Positions 24,782-32,374 of a stretch of 35,450 bases of DNA are shown here, in pieces; the stretch's first letter is position 1; each line of letters opens with the position of its first letter. Where the stretch lies: the NCBI GenBank assembly GCA_902797145.1, contig CADBRR010000003.1:1-35450 (forward strand), written 5' to 3'. Origin of the DNA: an uncultured Eubacteriales bacterium (GTDB taxonomy: Bacteria > Bacillota > Clostridia > Christensenellales > CAG-138). The translations under genes were made by a program, and so were the position numbers. A model generated the notes under the pieces. It was not told the DNA's origin and did no database searches. It saw only the letters and a list, made by a program, of their open reading frames with translations.

Positions 24782-24810
24782 ATTTTAGCATATTTAAAAC
24801 TATAATTCAA
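24782..24810 (-). promoter_or_regulatory. Promoter of tetR-flavodoxin
   Basis: TTGAAT (24805-24810), 17-bp spacer and TAAAAT (24782-24787) on the minus strand. The -35 overlaps the end of the upstream SnoaL-like gene. Confidence 0.65.
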
Positions 24811-25175
24811 TAAGTCGATGCTTTGCTAAAAGTCAAAAGCCACACACCATTTTCTTTGCGAAGCTTAAAGTCGCCCTGTAATCTCCAACTGCTTTTGCCT
24901 CCACCATAAACAGCTGCAACAACTTTACTTCTTCCTATCATTTTTGCAGTATCGCCCGATACATTCACTATAATTTCATCATGCTTTACTGAATAATAAT
25001 TGAGTTCACCCGATTTTACCGACTCAAAAAAGTCCTGCTTTTTCTGCCTTAATCCTGTCATATGGCAAAGCTCATAATCATCAGCCATTATCTTATCAAG
25101 GCCTTTAATATCCTTGTTAATCATATACTGCCAATAATCCTTGTAAAGCTGTTGTATTTGTTCAATGTCCGTCAT
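24807..25175 (-). CDS. SnoaL/NTF2-like protein (DUF4440-like)
   Basis: A 122-aa single-domain NTF2-like fold. Helices occupy about 1-50 (IEQIQQLYKDYWQYMINKDI, LDKIMADDYELCHMTG). A curved sheet follows (HDEIIVNVSGDTAKMIGRSK, WRLQGDFKLRKENGVWLLTF). Such proteins are often small-molecule isomerases or binding subunits; no firm catalytic residue is visible. It begins two bases after the aldo/keto reductase stop, so the two are translated from one mRNA. Confidence 0.88.
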   Translation of the reverse strand: MTDIEQIQQLYKDYWQYMINKDIKGLDKIMADDYELCHMTGLRQKKQDFFESVKSGELNYYSVKHDEIIVNVSGDTAKMIGRSKVVAAVYGGGKSSWRLQGDFKLRKENGVWLLTFSKASTY

Positions 25176-25177
25176 AA

Positions 25178-26020
25178 TTATTTTCTCTCATATTGAGGTT
25201 TCCATGCAGCGAACTGCACAAGCTGTGAATCTGTTCTGTGATAATAACGAACGCCCTTGTCAAGCTTTGCAATTTCCGCCATATCATCATCTGAAAGCTT
25301 GAAATCAAGTATATCAAGATTATCCTTTATATGTTCAACATTCTTGCTGCCGGGAATTACAACAAAACCCATTTGTGTATGCCAGCGAAGAATTATCTGT
25401 GCAGGCGACTTGCCATACTTTTCGCCAAGCTTCTTGAAAATTTCTTCATTTATAAGCGTTTTATCGCCATGACCGAGCGGATACCATGCCATAAGCTTTA
25501 TTCCGTACTTATCAAGCGTCTTGCGAAGCTCTTTCTGTGTAAAATACGGATGCGCTTCAACCTGAATGAACTGCGGTACTATTTCCCACTTTTGTTCAAG
25601 ATTTTCAATATATTTGCCTTCAAAATTCGATATTCCTATAGCCTTTGCTTTGCCCTCTTTGTATGCTTTCTCAAGCAGTCTGTATCCTGCAATATAATTT
25701 CCTGCCGGCTGGTGAATATAAAGTAAATCAACATAATCAACTCCGAGCCTTTCGAGCGTTTCATCAACTGCGTTTTCGTTTTCGTATTCGCTCGGCCACA
25801 GCTTAGTTGAAAGGAAAATCTTTTCACGCTCAACGCCGCTTGATTTTATTCCACGACCAACCGCACGTTCATTGACATAAGCTGCGGCAGTATCAATAAG
25901 CGTGTAGCCCATTTTAAGCGCTTCACGAACGCTGTTTTCTGCATCAGCAGGTGAAAGCATAAATGTTCCTATTCCGATAAGCGGACAATCCATACCATTG
26001 TTGAGAATTATCTTTTCCAT
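25178..26020 (-). CDS. Aldo/keto reductase
   Basis: A 280-aa cytosolic NADPH-dependent reductase of carbonyl compounds. The catalytic tetrad is visible as Asp43 (LIDTAAAYVNE), Tyr48, Lys73 (LSTKLWPSEY) and His103 (LLYIHQPAGNY). The cofactor region includes VVIPGSKNVEHIKDNLDILD (about 236-255), typical of AKR5-like bacterial enzymes. It is the first gene of the cassette, with its own promoter, and shares a transcript with the SnoaL-like gene. Confidence 0.95.
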   Translation of the reverse strand: MEKIILNNGMDCPLIGIGTFMLSPADAENSVREALKMGYTLIDTAAAYVNERAVGRGIKSSGVEREKIFLSTKLWPSEYENENAVDETLERLGVDYVDLLYIHQPAGNYIAGYRLLEKAYKEGKAKAIGISNFEGKYIENLEQKWEIVPQFIQVEAHPYFTQKELRKTLDKYGIKLMAWYPLGHGDKTLINEEIFKKLGEKYGKSPAQIILRWHTQMGFVVIPGSKNVEHIKDNLDILDFKLSDDDMAEIAKLDKGVRYYHRTDSQLVQFAAWKPQYERK

Positions 26021-26073
26021 AACTTAACCTCCCTATACGGCTTATTCGCCTGTAGTTTCTTATTTCTGCTTTT

Positions 26074-26101
26074 ATTATATAATATTTTTATAACTATTCA
26101 A
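26074..26101 (-). promoter_or_regulatory. Promoter of the aldo/keto reductase gene
   Basis: TTGAAT (26096-26101), 16-bp spacer and TATAAT (26074-26079) on the minus strand. Confidence 0.6.
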
Positions 26102-26171
26102 TGGACATTTTGGGGTTTTGAGTGAGATAAGTAACTACTTTTTAAAATTCGTTGCTTTACTTAATAAAAAT

Positions 26172-26192
26172 TCCCCCGACAAAATCGGGGGA
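26172..26192 (-). terminator. Terminator of the 377-aa dockerin gene
   Basis: An 8-bp stem (TCCCCCGA 26172-26179 with TCGGGGGA 26185-26192) with T-tract AATTTTTATT on the minus strand, 23 bases past the stop. Confidence 0.9.
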
Positions 26193-26215
26193 TAAATCGT
26201 TATTTGAAATACTAT

Positions 26216-27349
26216 TTATTCTTCAATGCCTGCAACTGCTCTTAATATATATGATGCATCGAGCGTATTAACAACTCCATCACCATTTATATCTGCTGCA
26301 TTTATCTGTGAATCATCAAGCGTTGAAAGTTCAGCCATGTAGCGGAGAATTTCAGTAGCATCGTCAGTATCTACAATTCCGTCACCGTCTGCATCGCCTT
26401 TCAAAACAGATTCGATAGGCTTTCTTGATGTAGAAATTTCTGATTCTTCATATATAACGATTATGCTCGTTCCGTCTTCACTAATTTCAAAGCCTGTTAT
26501 AACATAACCTTCATGTACGGGAAGAATAGGTCCTTCAAACTGTGCGCCAACGATTGTGAAAATATCGAATGTGCCAATAACTTCACCTGTAAGTCCATCA
26601 ATGAATGTCATCGGGATTGAAATTGCAAAATCCTGCAACATAGAAACGTCCATATATATTGAAGTAATTATAATTTCTCTGTTTTCATCATCAATTTCAA
26701 AATTCCAACCCATGAACGCATAACCTTCATATTCCTTAGGCTCTGGGAACATAAGCTCTGCCATATCATCAAATTCATAGCGTGAAATAACTTCGCCTGT
26801 CAATCCGTCAACAAATACCATTGAATAGAAATCATCTTCGCTTACGCTTTCTTCGGGCTCTTCAATTTCGATATACCTTGCGATAAGCACTATTTCGTTT
26901 TCGCTCGATTCGCCAAACTCAAAGCCTATAAAAATATATCCTTCGTGTTCGGGAATTTCAGGAATTTCAACATCCATAAAGTTGAAAAGGTCAAATTCAA
27001 TAGCTGCAAACTGTTCGCCTGTTACAGAGTCAACAAGCTTTACGCTGAATTTTGCTGTAAGTCCATCAATACAACTTTCATCAATATAATCTGCTATGAA
27101 TACGATTTCGCCTGTTTCATCATCAATATAACCGTCCCAGCCAAAGAACATAAATCCTTCATGCTCAGGAACTTCAGGGAACATCTGCTCGGTTATATCG
27201 TCAAGATTATCAACTTCAATTTCTGAGATAATCTCATAGGTAACTCCGTCAACAAAAATAACCTTGTATCCACCTTCTGCAAAAACAGCAAGTGGACACA
27301 TCATAGCAACCATGATAAGTGATAAAATAATAGCAACTGCTTTTTTCAT
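26216..27349 (-). CDS. Secreted four-repeat protein with C-terminal type I dockerin
   Basis: A 377-aa protein with a signal peptide (residues 1-24, ending AVFA). Four related modules follow at about 27-90, 98-165, 172-235 and 243-305. They have the pattern FVDGLTGEVIS...FPE...HEGY.F.GW/GF, resembling InlB B-repeat/Flg_new domains but extended. A complete dockerin spans residues 318-377 (GDADGDGIVDTDDATEILRY; AADINGDGVVNTLDASYILR). The protein is very acidic with many Glu and Asp. There is no enzymatic domain, so it is likely a binding or spacer subunit attached through the dockerin. It is monocistronic. Confidence 0.88.
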   Translation of the reverse strand: MKKAVAIILSLIMVAMMCPLAVFAEGGYKVIFVDGVTYEIISEIEVDNLDDITEQMFPEVPEHEGFMFFGWDGYIDDETGEIVFIADYIDESCIDGLTAKFSVKLVDSVTGEQFAAIEFDLFNFMDVEIPEIPEHEGYIFIGFEFGESSENEIVLIARYIEIEEPEESVSEDDFYSMVFVDGLTGEVISRYEFDDMAELMFPEPKEYEGYAFMGWNFEIDDENREIIITSIYMDVSMLQDFAISIPMTFIDGLTGEVIGTFDIFTIVGAQFEGPILPVHEGYVITGFEISEDGTSIIVIYEESEISTSRKPIESVLKGDADGDGIVDTDDATEILRYMAELSTLDDSQINAADINGDGVVNTLDASYILRAVAGIEE

Positions 27350-27383
27350 TTTTCATTACCTCCACTTTTATTTTTCTATTTTA

Positions 27384-27412
27384 ATTATAAAACTTAATTT
27401 ATAAAAATTCAA
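27384..27412 (-). promoter_or_regulatory. Promoter of the 377-aa dockerin gene
   Basis: TTGAAT (27407-27412), 17-bp spacer and TATAAT (27384-27389) on the minus strand, then a GTGGAGG ribosome binding site. Confidence 0.7.
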
Positions 27413-27451
27413 CTTTTTTGTAAAATATATTATTTTTAGCAAAAAAATAAA

Positions 27452-27475
27452 AGCTGTGGCACTATACGCACAGCT
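27452..27475 (-). terminator. Terminator of the DtxR-family gene
   Basis: A 7-bp stem (AGCTGTG 27452-27458 with CACAGCT 27469-27475) is followed by TTTATTTTTTTG on the minus strand. Confidence 0.85.
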
Positions 27476-27491
27476 AAATTTAAAATTATAT

Positions 27492-27857
27492 TTATTTTGA
27501 AGCACATTCTTTCTTTATAGCTTCAAACGATTCATCCGAAATATCATGCTCTATCTTGCAAGCATCTTCTGATGCAATTTCTCTATCAACGCCAAGCTTA
27601 ACAAGGTATTCAGTCAAAACCCTATGTCGCTCATATATCTTATTTGCGATAGCAGCACCCGATTCGGTAAGCGTAATATGCCCATTATATTCTACATGGA
27701 CATAACCACCGCTTTTGAGAATTCCAATAGCACGACTAACGCTCGGTTTTGAATAACCCATATAATTGCTTACATCAATAGCCCTGACTTCGCTGCTCTT
27801 TTTCGAAAGTATAAGTATCGTTTCAAGATACATTTCACCGGATTCCTGTAAATGCAT
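27492..27857 (-). CDS. DtxR-family metal-dependent transcriptional regulator, iron-type ligands
   Basis: The 121-aa two-domain form lacks the SH3-like third domain of DtxR. The winged helix covers about 6-65 (GEMYLETILILSKKSSEVRA, YSKPSVSRAIGILKSGGYV). The metal/dimer domain holds His78 (YERHRVL), Cys100, Glu103 and His104 (DACKIEHDIS), with Met9 in the first helix. Met, Cys, Glu and His match the Fe(II) DtxR/IdeR ligands; manganese MntR has Asp and Glu at the Met and Cys sites. The short length is MntR-like. It probably represses metal uptake genes. No metal transporter lies in the window. Confidence 0.9.
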   Translation of the reverse strand: MHLQESGEMYLETILILSKKSSEVRAIDVSNYMGYSKPSVSRAIGILKSGGYVHVEYNGHITLTESGAAIANKIYERHRVLTEYLVKLGVDREIASEDACKIEHDISDESFEAIKKECASK

Positions 27858-27886
27858 GGAATACCCCCTAAAAACTTATTTTAATT

Positions 27887-27915
27887 ATTTTAACATAATA
27901 AAAATGTTTTTGCAA
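27887..27915 (-). promoter_or_regulatory. Promoter of the DtxR-family gene
   Basis: TTGCAA (27910-27915), 17-bp spacer and TAAAAT (27887-27892) on the minus strand. Confidence 0.65.
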
Positions 27916-27941
27916 CCTAACAAATTATTTAAATCATATTT

Positions 27942-29042
27942 TTAAACGTTTTTGGGTTCAATTCTCAAATCCTTTTCTCTAAAAACCTCGATATATGATT
28001 TTATGAATACTTTTACCATTTCAAAAATAATTCGCCTGTCGCCGCTTTCTATCTCGTTATACTTCTTAATAATCTTAGGAATGCTCGAAGCTGGCGATTT
28101 GGAAATCTGTGAAAAATGCTCGGCATCAGTATTATAAATAAGCTCAAAAACAATATCTACAAACAATTTTCGCTGTTCGCTTGTCGTTTTTTCAAGCCAT
28201 ACGGAAAGCGTATCTGTTATAATCTCGCTCTTGTTCGTATTGCGTTCAAGCTTTACAGGCTTGTCACGAACAATCTGCCACGAATAAATATCGTGCTGAT
28301 AAATTCCCTTTTCAATGCTCAAACATACGCTCGTGCGTTCCTTATGTTCAAGAACCCTGCCAATTACAGAATCCTGCGGAATTATAGTGTTTGTTCTTGA
28401 AATAATATCCGCATCGTAATATTTTTCTATCATAGAATTGCTAAATCCCGGACCGTCATAATTCGTAACGCTTACAATTCGTTTTTTAATATAATCATTT
28501 ACTGTAACCGCTGCATAAATTGCAACGCAACCGCCCTTTGAATGACCGGCAAGCATAAGCTTTTTATCGGGATACTTATTCGCTATCATTTCAAGATATT
28601 CTTTGCCTGCAATCTGACACGGAACGCTATCCATAAATGCCATATTAAAATCTTCTTTCCAACCGTTTATCGTACTGTCGGTTCCCATATATGATATAAA
28701 CAAAGTATCGGGCAAAATGTGTATGGTTACTGCCGCAAATTGCTTTTCGCTTTCCTTTTCGTTTTCGTTTACATAGTCCGTAAGGCGAATAGAGCTAAAT
28801 CGCTTGCTTTCGCCTAAATTCCTTATTAACTCGCTGTCGCCTGTATAGAGAAAATCTTTTTCCTCAACATTTTTCATACGCTCTGCGCAGTCAAACAATG
28901 TTTCATTATCTTTAATATTTATTAAATCAAATCTCAAATATGAAATTCTCGCAAGTATCATATTGTCTACTTCGTTGAGTGGAAACTCATCGGATATGCT
29001 TATATCGCCTCGCCATATCAAATAATCGTTAATGTTTGCCAT
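27942..29042 (-). CDS. DUF2974 (Mbeg1-like) alpha/beta hydrolase
   Basis: A 366-aa protein. The start at ATG 29040-29042 is favoured (AAGGA nine bases upstream) over an in-frame ATG at 29060. The lipase-like nucleophile elbow is LAGHSKGGCVA, with Ser168 the predicted nucleophile. The upstream FISYMGTDSTINGWKEDFNM matches the DUF2974 family, whose members resemble class 3 lipases. It lacks a signal peptide and is probably cytosolic or membrane-associated; the substrate is unknown. The C-terminal 100 residues are helical and lysine-rich. Confidence 0.85.
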   Translation of the reverse strand: MANINDYLIWRGDISISDEFPLNEVDNMILARISYLRFDLINIKDNETLFDCAERMKNVEEKDFLYTGDSELIRNLGESKRFSSIRLTDYVNENEKESEKQFAAVTIHILPDTLFISYMGTDSTINGWKEDFNMAFMDSVPCQIAGKEYLEMIANKYPDKKLMLAGHSKGGCVAIYAAVTVNDYIKKRIVSVTNYDGPGFSNSMIEKYYDADIISRTNTIIPQDSVIGRVLEHKERTSVCLSIEKGIYQHDIYSWQIVRDKPVKLERNTNKSEIITDTLSVWLEKTTSEQRKLFVDIVFELIYNTDAEHFSQISKSPASSIPKIIKKYNEIESGDRRIIFEMVKVFIKSYIEVFREKDLRIEPKNV

Positions 29043-29072
29043 AATCTTTTTCCTTACCATTCATTTTTATTC

Positions 29073-29101
29073 ATTATAAATTAAATTGGGATAAATTTCA
29101 A
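29073..29101 (-). promoter_or_regulatory. Promoter of the DUF2974 gene
   Basis: TTGAAA (29096-29101), 17-bp spacer and TATAAT (29073-29078) on the minus strand. Confidence 0.7.
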
Positions 29102-29119
29102 CTGCACAATAAATAAATC

Positions 29120-29148
29120 TTTTATATACAAAAATTATGTGTTACAAT
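29120..29148 (+). promoter_or_regulatory. Weak promoter of the M32 peptidase gene
   Basis: An extended -10 TGTTACAAT (29140-29148) has only a poor -35 at about 29120-29125. GAAAGGA follows before ATG 29179. Confidence 0.45.
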
Positions 29149-29178
29149 ATATGTAATAATTATGAAAGGATAATATGT

Positions 29179-30684
29179 ATGACAAACACAGAGAAGATAA
29201 ACAGACTTTTTGAAATAATGAACGAGCGTGACGCATATATGCGCACACTTGGCAAGCTCAGTTTCGATATGCAATGCACAGCTCCGGAAGAGGGAATGGA
29301 ACGTGCAGGCGAGGATATGGCAGTATTAGGTCAGCAGCTTTATAAAATTGTACATTCAGAAGAATATGAAAGGCTTATCGTTGAGCTTCACGAAAATGAT
29401 GACGGACTTACTGACCTTCAAAAAAAGGTTATTGAACACGCATATGATGCTTATAGCAAGACGAAAAATATAACCCCTGAATTTGCTTATGAAATGGATA
29501 TGGTAAGCAATCAGGCTTATGCAAAGTGGCTCGAAGCAAAGAGTAAAAACGATTTTTCCATTTTCCGTGACAGCTTTGAAAAGATTATCGAAAACACACG
29601 CAAATCAATAGATTTAAGGGAAGAAAAGAAAGCTACATATTACGATTCGTGCCTTGATGATTTTGAAAAAGGCGGAAATCAGCAGCAGCTCGATAAATTT
29701 TTTGATTCGCTCAAAGAACGCATAGTTCCGCTCATGAACAAAATTGTAAAAGAAGGAAAACCTATTCGTGAGGATTTCCTTACAAGACTTTGCCCTATTC
29801 CACAGCAAGAGGAGTTTTCAAAATACCTTATGGAAGCTGAGGGCTTGAGAAAGACTGCAACCGTCCTTATGACGAGCGAGCATCCGTTTACAACGAATTT
29901 CGGACCTAAGGATGTAAGAATTACAACACACTATTTTGAAGATAACTTTATTTCAAATATTTTCTCAACAATGCACGAGGGCGGTCATGCTCTGTTTATG
30001 CAGAATGAACCCGATGAGTTTTATGCGCAGCACGCAGATAACGCAATGAGTAACGCTATGCACGAATGTATTTCAAGATTTTATGAAAATATAATCGGCA
30101 GAAGTGAAGCGTTCATACATTTTATATATCCCGAATTGCAGAGAATAAGCGGTGATATTTTTTCAGATGTTTCAGAGCGTGAGCTTTACGAAGCAGTAAA
30201 CATCGCAAGACCAAGCCTCATAAGAACAGAAGCAGACGAACTCACATATTGCTTACACATTCTTGTAAGGTATGAGCTTGAAAAAGCTTTCATAAACGGT
30301 GAAATTACAGTTGATGAAGTTCCTGCGCTTTGGAATAAAAAGTATAAGGAATATCTCGGTATTGATGTTCCAAGCGACAGCGAAGGCTGTTTGCAGGATG
30401 TGCATTGGGCAAGCAGTTATGGTTATTTCCCGTCATATGCACTTGGTAACGCATACGGCGTGCAGATTTTGAGAACAATGGAAAAGGAATTTGACGTGTT
30501 CGGCGAAGTAAGAAACGGAAATCTTATAAAGATTCTCGATTGGCTGAAAAACCATGTTTTCAACTGCGCATCTGTTATGGACCCCGATGAATGGATAAAT
30601 CATATTACGGGCGAAAGCCTCAATGTTGATTATTATCTCGATTATCTCGAAGAAAAATATTCAACACTTTATGGGTTGAAATAA
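29179..30684 (+). CDS. M32-family metallocarboxypeptidase (Taq type)
   Basis: A 501-aa protein of normal family length. The start at ATG 29179 follows GAAAGGA by 8 bases; an in-frame ATG at 29137 has no ribosome binding site. The zinc motif HEGGH is at residues 266-270 (STMHEGGHALFMQN), and the third ligand is Glu296 in the MHECISRFYEN motif. Other M32 marks are VRITTHYFEDNF, IARPSLIRTEADELTYCLHI and a C-terminal DVHWASSYGYFPSYALGNAY. It is a cytosolic enzyme removing C-terminal residues from peptides. A Fic gene begins five bases later. Confidence 0.97.
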   Translation: MTNTEKINRLFEIMNERDAYMRTLGKLSFDMQCTAPEEGMERAGEDMAVLGQQLYKIVHSEEYERLIVELHENDDGLTDLQKKVIEHAYDAYSKTKNITPEFAYEMDMVSNQAYAKWLEAKSKNDFSIFRDSFEKIIENTRKSIDLREEKKATYYDSCLDDFEKGGNQQQLDKFFDSLKERIVPLMNKIVKEGKPIREDFLTRLCPIPQQEEFSKYLMEAEGLRKTATVLMTSEHPFTTNFGPKDVRITTHYFEDNFISNIFSTMHEGGHALFMQNEPDEFYAQHADNAMSNAMHECISRFYENIIGRSEAFIHFIYPELQRISGDIFSDVSERELYEAVNIARPSLIRTEADELTYCLHILVRYELEKAFINGEITVDEVPALWNKKYKEYLGIDVPSDSEGCLQDVHWASSYGYFPSYALGNAYGVQILRTMEKEFDVFGEVRNGNLIKILDWLKNHVFNCASVMDPDEWINHITGESLNVDYYLDYLEEKYSTLYGLK

Positions 30685-30689
30685 TTGTT

Positions 30690-31289
30690 ATGCTTGAAAA
30701 TAAACTCAACATTGAAAATCCGTCAGAATTAGCAAAAATGGAAGAGCTTATAAGCAAGAAAAAAGCTGTTGAAATGTTTGAAACAGGTTATCTCGATAAT
30801 CTAAGCGGAACTTGCGAAACGCTGTTTAAGATACATAAATATCTTTTTGAGGATATATACGAGTTTGCTGGAAAGTTGCGAACTGTGAATATAGCAAAAG
30901 GCAATTTCAGGTTTGCTCCGCTTATGTATCTTAAAGCATCGCTTAATAATATAGAGAAAATGCCACAATCAACATTTGATGAGATTATCGAGAAATATGT
31001 TGAAATGAATATTGCTCACCCATTTCGTGAGGGAAACGGTCGAAGTATGCGAATATGGCTCGATAATATCCTGAAAACCGAGCTTTCACTTGTGATTGAT
31101 TGGAGCAAGGTCGATAAAGAAGATTACCTGCGAGCAATGGAACGAAGTCCTGTTCGTGATATTGAGATAAAACATTTTTTGCGTCAAGCGCTAACTGATA
31201 GGATAACTGACCGTAATTTATATGTTGAGGGGATTGATACAAGTTATTATTATGAGGGTTATCAATCGTTTGAAACAAGTAAGCTGTAA
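30690..31289 (+). CDS. fic: Class III Fic-domain protein (predicted AMP transferase)
   Basis: A 199-aa protein. The Fic motif HPFREGNGRSMR (residues 110-121) is complete, with catalytic His110, Glu114, Asn116 and Arg residues. The flap region is KGNFRFAPLMYL (about 70-81). The C-terminus has SYYYEG (185-190), fitting the inhibitory motif [S/T]xxxE[G/N] of class III Fic proteins, with Glu189 as inhibitory glutamate. It strongly resembles the Neisseria meningitidis NmFic type. Class III enzymes AMPylate targets and are self-inhibited. No antitoxin gene adjoins it. There is no good ribosome binding site, so coupling to the upstream peptidase gene is likely. Confidence 0.95.
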   Translation: MLENKLNIENPSELAKMEELISKKKAVEMFETGYLDNLSGTCETLFKIHKYLFEDIYEFAGKLRTVNIAKGNFRFAPLMYLKASLNNIEKMPQSTFDEIIEKYVEMNIAHPFREGNGRSMRIWLDNILKTELSLVIDWSKVDKEDYLRAMERSPVRDIEIKHFLRQALTDRITDRNLYVEGIDTSYYYEGYQSFETSKL

Positions 31290-31293
31290 AAAA

Positions 31294-31319
31294 TTATCCC
31301 CGATGCGAGTCGGGGATAA
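31294..31319. terminator. Bidirectional terminator after fic and the small ORF
   Basis: A 10-bp stem (31294-31303 with 31310-31319) is followed by AATTTATTTTTTA on plus and TTTTTTAC on minus. Confidence 0.88.
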
Positions 31320-31322
31320 AAT

Positions 31323-31469
31323 TTATTTTTTATTTTCTCTATACTTTTTTGTTTCTATGACAATTCTGTTATTTTCTCTGTCGATGTTGTAATTTGTATT
31401 GCCATATGAATTATCCATTCTTATAAAAAAGTTAAAAGCGGTTATAACAAAGCATATTGTCCTGCGCAC
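31323..31469 (-). CDS. Small ORF, 48 aa, GTG start
   Basis: It starts at GTG 31467-31469, seven bases after a strong GGGGAGG ribosome binding site, and stops at TAA 31323-31325. The product has a hydrophobic N-terminal half (RRTICFVITAFNFFIR) and a polar charged C-terminal half (NSYGNTNYNIDRENNRIVIE then TKKYRENKK). It is followed by a terminator with six T residues on its strand. I do not recognise it. It might be a small membrane-interacting protein. Coding is supported by signal placement but not by homology. Confidence 0.55.
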   Translation of the reverse strand: MRRTICFVITAFNFFIRMDNSYGNTNYNIDRENNRIVIETKKYRENKK

Positions 31470-31538
31470 AAGCGATCCTCCCCTCTAAACCTTTATATAA
31501 ATATAGACGAAAAAAAGTTTAAAAGGTTGCGCACAATT

Positions 31539-32225
31539 TCAATTTCTTTGTCTTTTTCGCATTCTCTGCCAATTTATGAACCCATAAATATCATTTACAA
31601 GGAACACAACAAAGCAAATAACCATAGACAAATAATTTATATTTTCAAGCGAAGCAAGCACCCACAGAACGATAAGTACAATATCATTAAGCGCATAAGC
31701 GACCGCATAGAAGGGACTTCTGCACGCAACCATATACGCAGCAGCGAAACTTGTTATAACAGAAAGTGTGCTAAATAGGAGGTTAGGCGTATTAAAAAAA
31801 TTTAGCACAAAATAGAAAATAATAGTTACAATAACTCCCAGCACAAACATAATGCAAATTTTCTTTTTTGTAAGCGTACTTACTTCTACTTCATTCGTAT
31901 CTTTAAACGGATGTTTGAGCCACTCTATAAGCGAAACAACCGCCATAGGAAGCGACATAAACACATAGGTTGCAAACTCACCATAATAATGGAAAGTCAA
32001 AGAAACAATCCCATACATAAGCGCAAAAATTATCATTAGCATTTGACCTAAAGCAAGGCCCTTTGCATTGAACACGAGCGCAGTTACGCCTATAATTGAT
32101 GCTATTATCGAAAACAAATCGTTTGCGCCTGAAATTATGTTTGAAAATATAACAACAGCAAGTGATGAAGCAAGCAATATTTTTTCAAACATATCAAATT
32201 CTTTAAACCCTAAAAATATCTTCAT
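31539..32225 (-). CDS. pnuC: PnuC-family transporter (nicotinamide riboside or related vitamin precursor)
   Basis: A 228-aa integral membrane protein with about seven to eight hydrophobic helices. The C-terminal family signature is FYAVAYALNDIVLIVLWVLA and FLVNDIYGFINWQRM (about 210-224), with conserved Asn-Asp pairs and Trp. PnuC proteins facilitate diffusion of vitamin-like nucleosides; relatives carry riboflavin (RibM/PnuX) or thiamine (PnuT). The substrate is not certain from sequence. It has its own promoter inside the end of the acyltransferase gene and a structured leader with a terminator, which suggests regulated expression. Confidence 0.9.
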   Translation of the reverse strand: MKIFLGFKEFDMFEKILLASSLAVVIFSNIISGANDLFSIIASIIGVTALVFNAKGLALGQMLMIIFALMYGIVSLTFHYYGEFATYVFMSLPMAVVSLIEWLKHPFKDTNEVEVSTLTKKKICIMFVLGVIVTIIFYFVLNFFNTPNLLFSTLSVITSFAAAYMVACRSPFYAVAYALNDIVLIVLWVLASLENINYLSMVICFVVFLVNDIYGFINWQRMRKRQRN

Positions 32226-32244
32226 TATGTTACCTCACAAAAAA

Positions 32245-32326
32245 ACATTCACAACACATCTTCAAATCTTTTCGATTTGACCTAACAACGTGTACGTGAA
32301 TGTATCCATTCTTTCCCCGGTGGGAA
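32245..32326 (-). promoter_or_regulatory. Attenuator-like leader of pnuC (possible riboswitch)
   Basis: On the minus strand: a 5' hairpin TTCCC/GGGAA (32313-32326), then an alternative hairpin GAATG-GATA-CATTC (32298-32311). An intrinsic terminator follows (ACATTCAC 32296-32303 with GTGAATGT 32245-32252, inner TCAAATC/GATTTGA stem at 32262-32280, then seven T). Hairpin two and the terminator share CATTC and cannot form together. I do not recognise a known riboswitch class. Confidence 0.65.
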
Positions 32327-32345
32327 TTATTAAATTATAAGTCAA

Positions 32346-32374
32346 AGTTTAACATAATTACTCCGATTTGTCAA
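32346..32374 (-). promoter_or_regulatory. Promoter of pnuC
   Basis: TTGACA (32369-32374), 17-bp spacer and TAAACT (32346-32351) on the minus strand, giving a leader of about 115 bases. Confidence 0.7.

Noticed and set aside
30690-31289. Fic plus neighbouring ORF as a toxin-antitoxin pair
   Set aside because: The Fic protein carries its own inhibitory motif (class III), and the adjacent 48-aa ORF is on the opposite strand beyond a terminator, with no antitoxin-like motif.
31463-31536. Repeated TGCGCACAA at 31463-31471 and 31528-31536
   Set aside because: Only nine bases, two copies, without symmetry or mobile-element features; likely chance.
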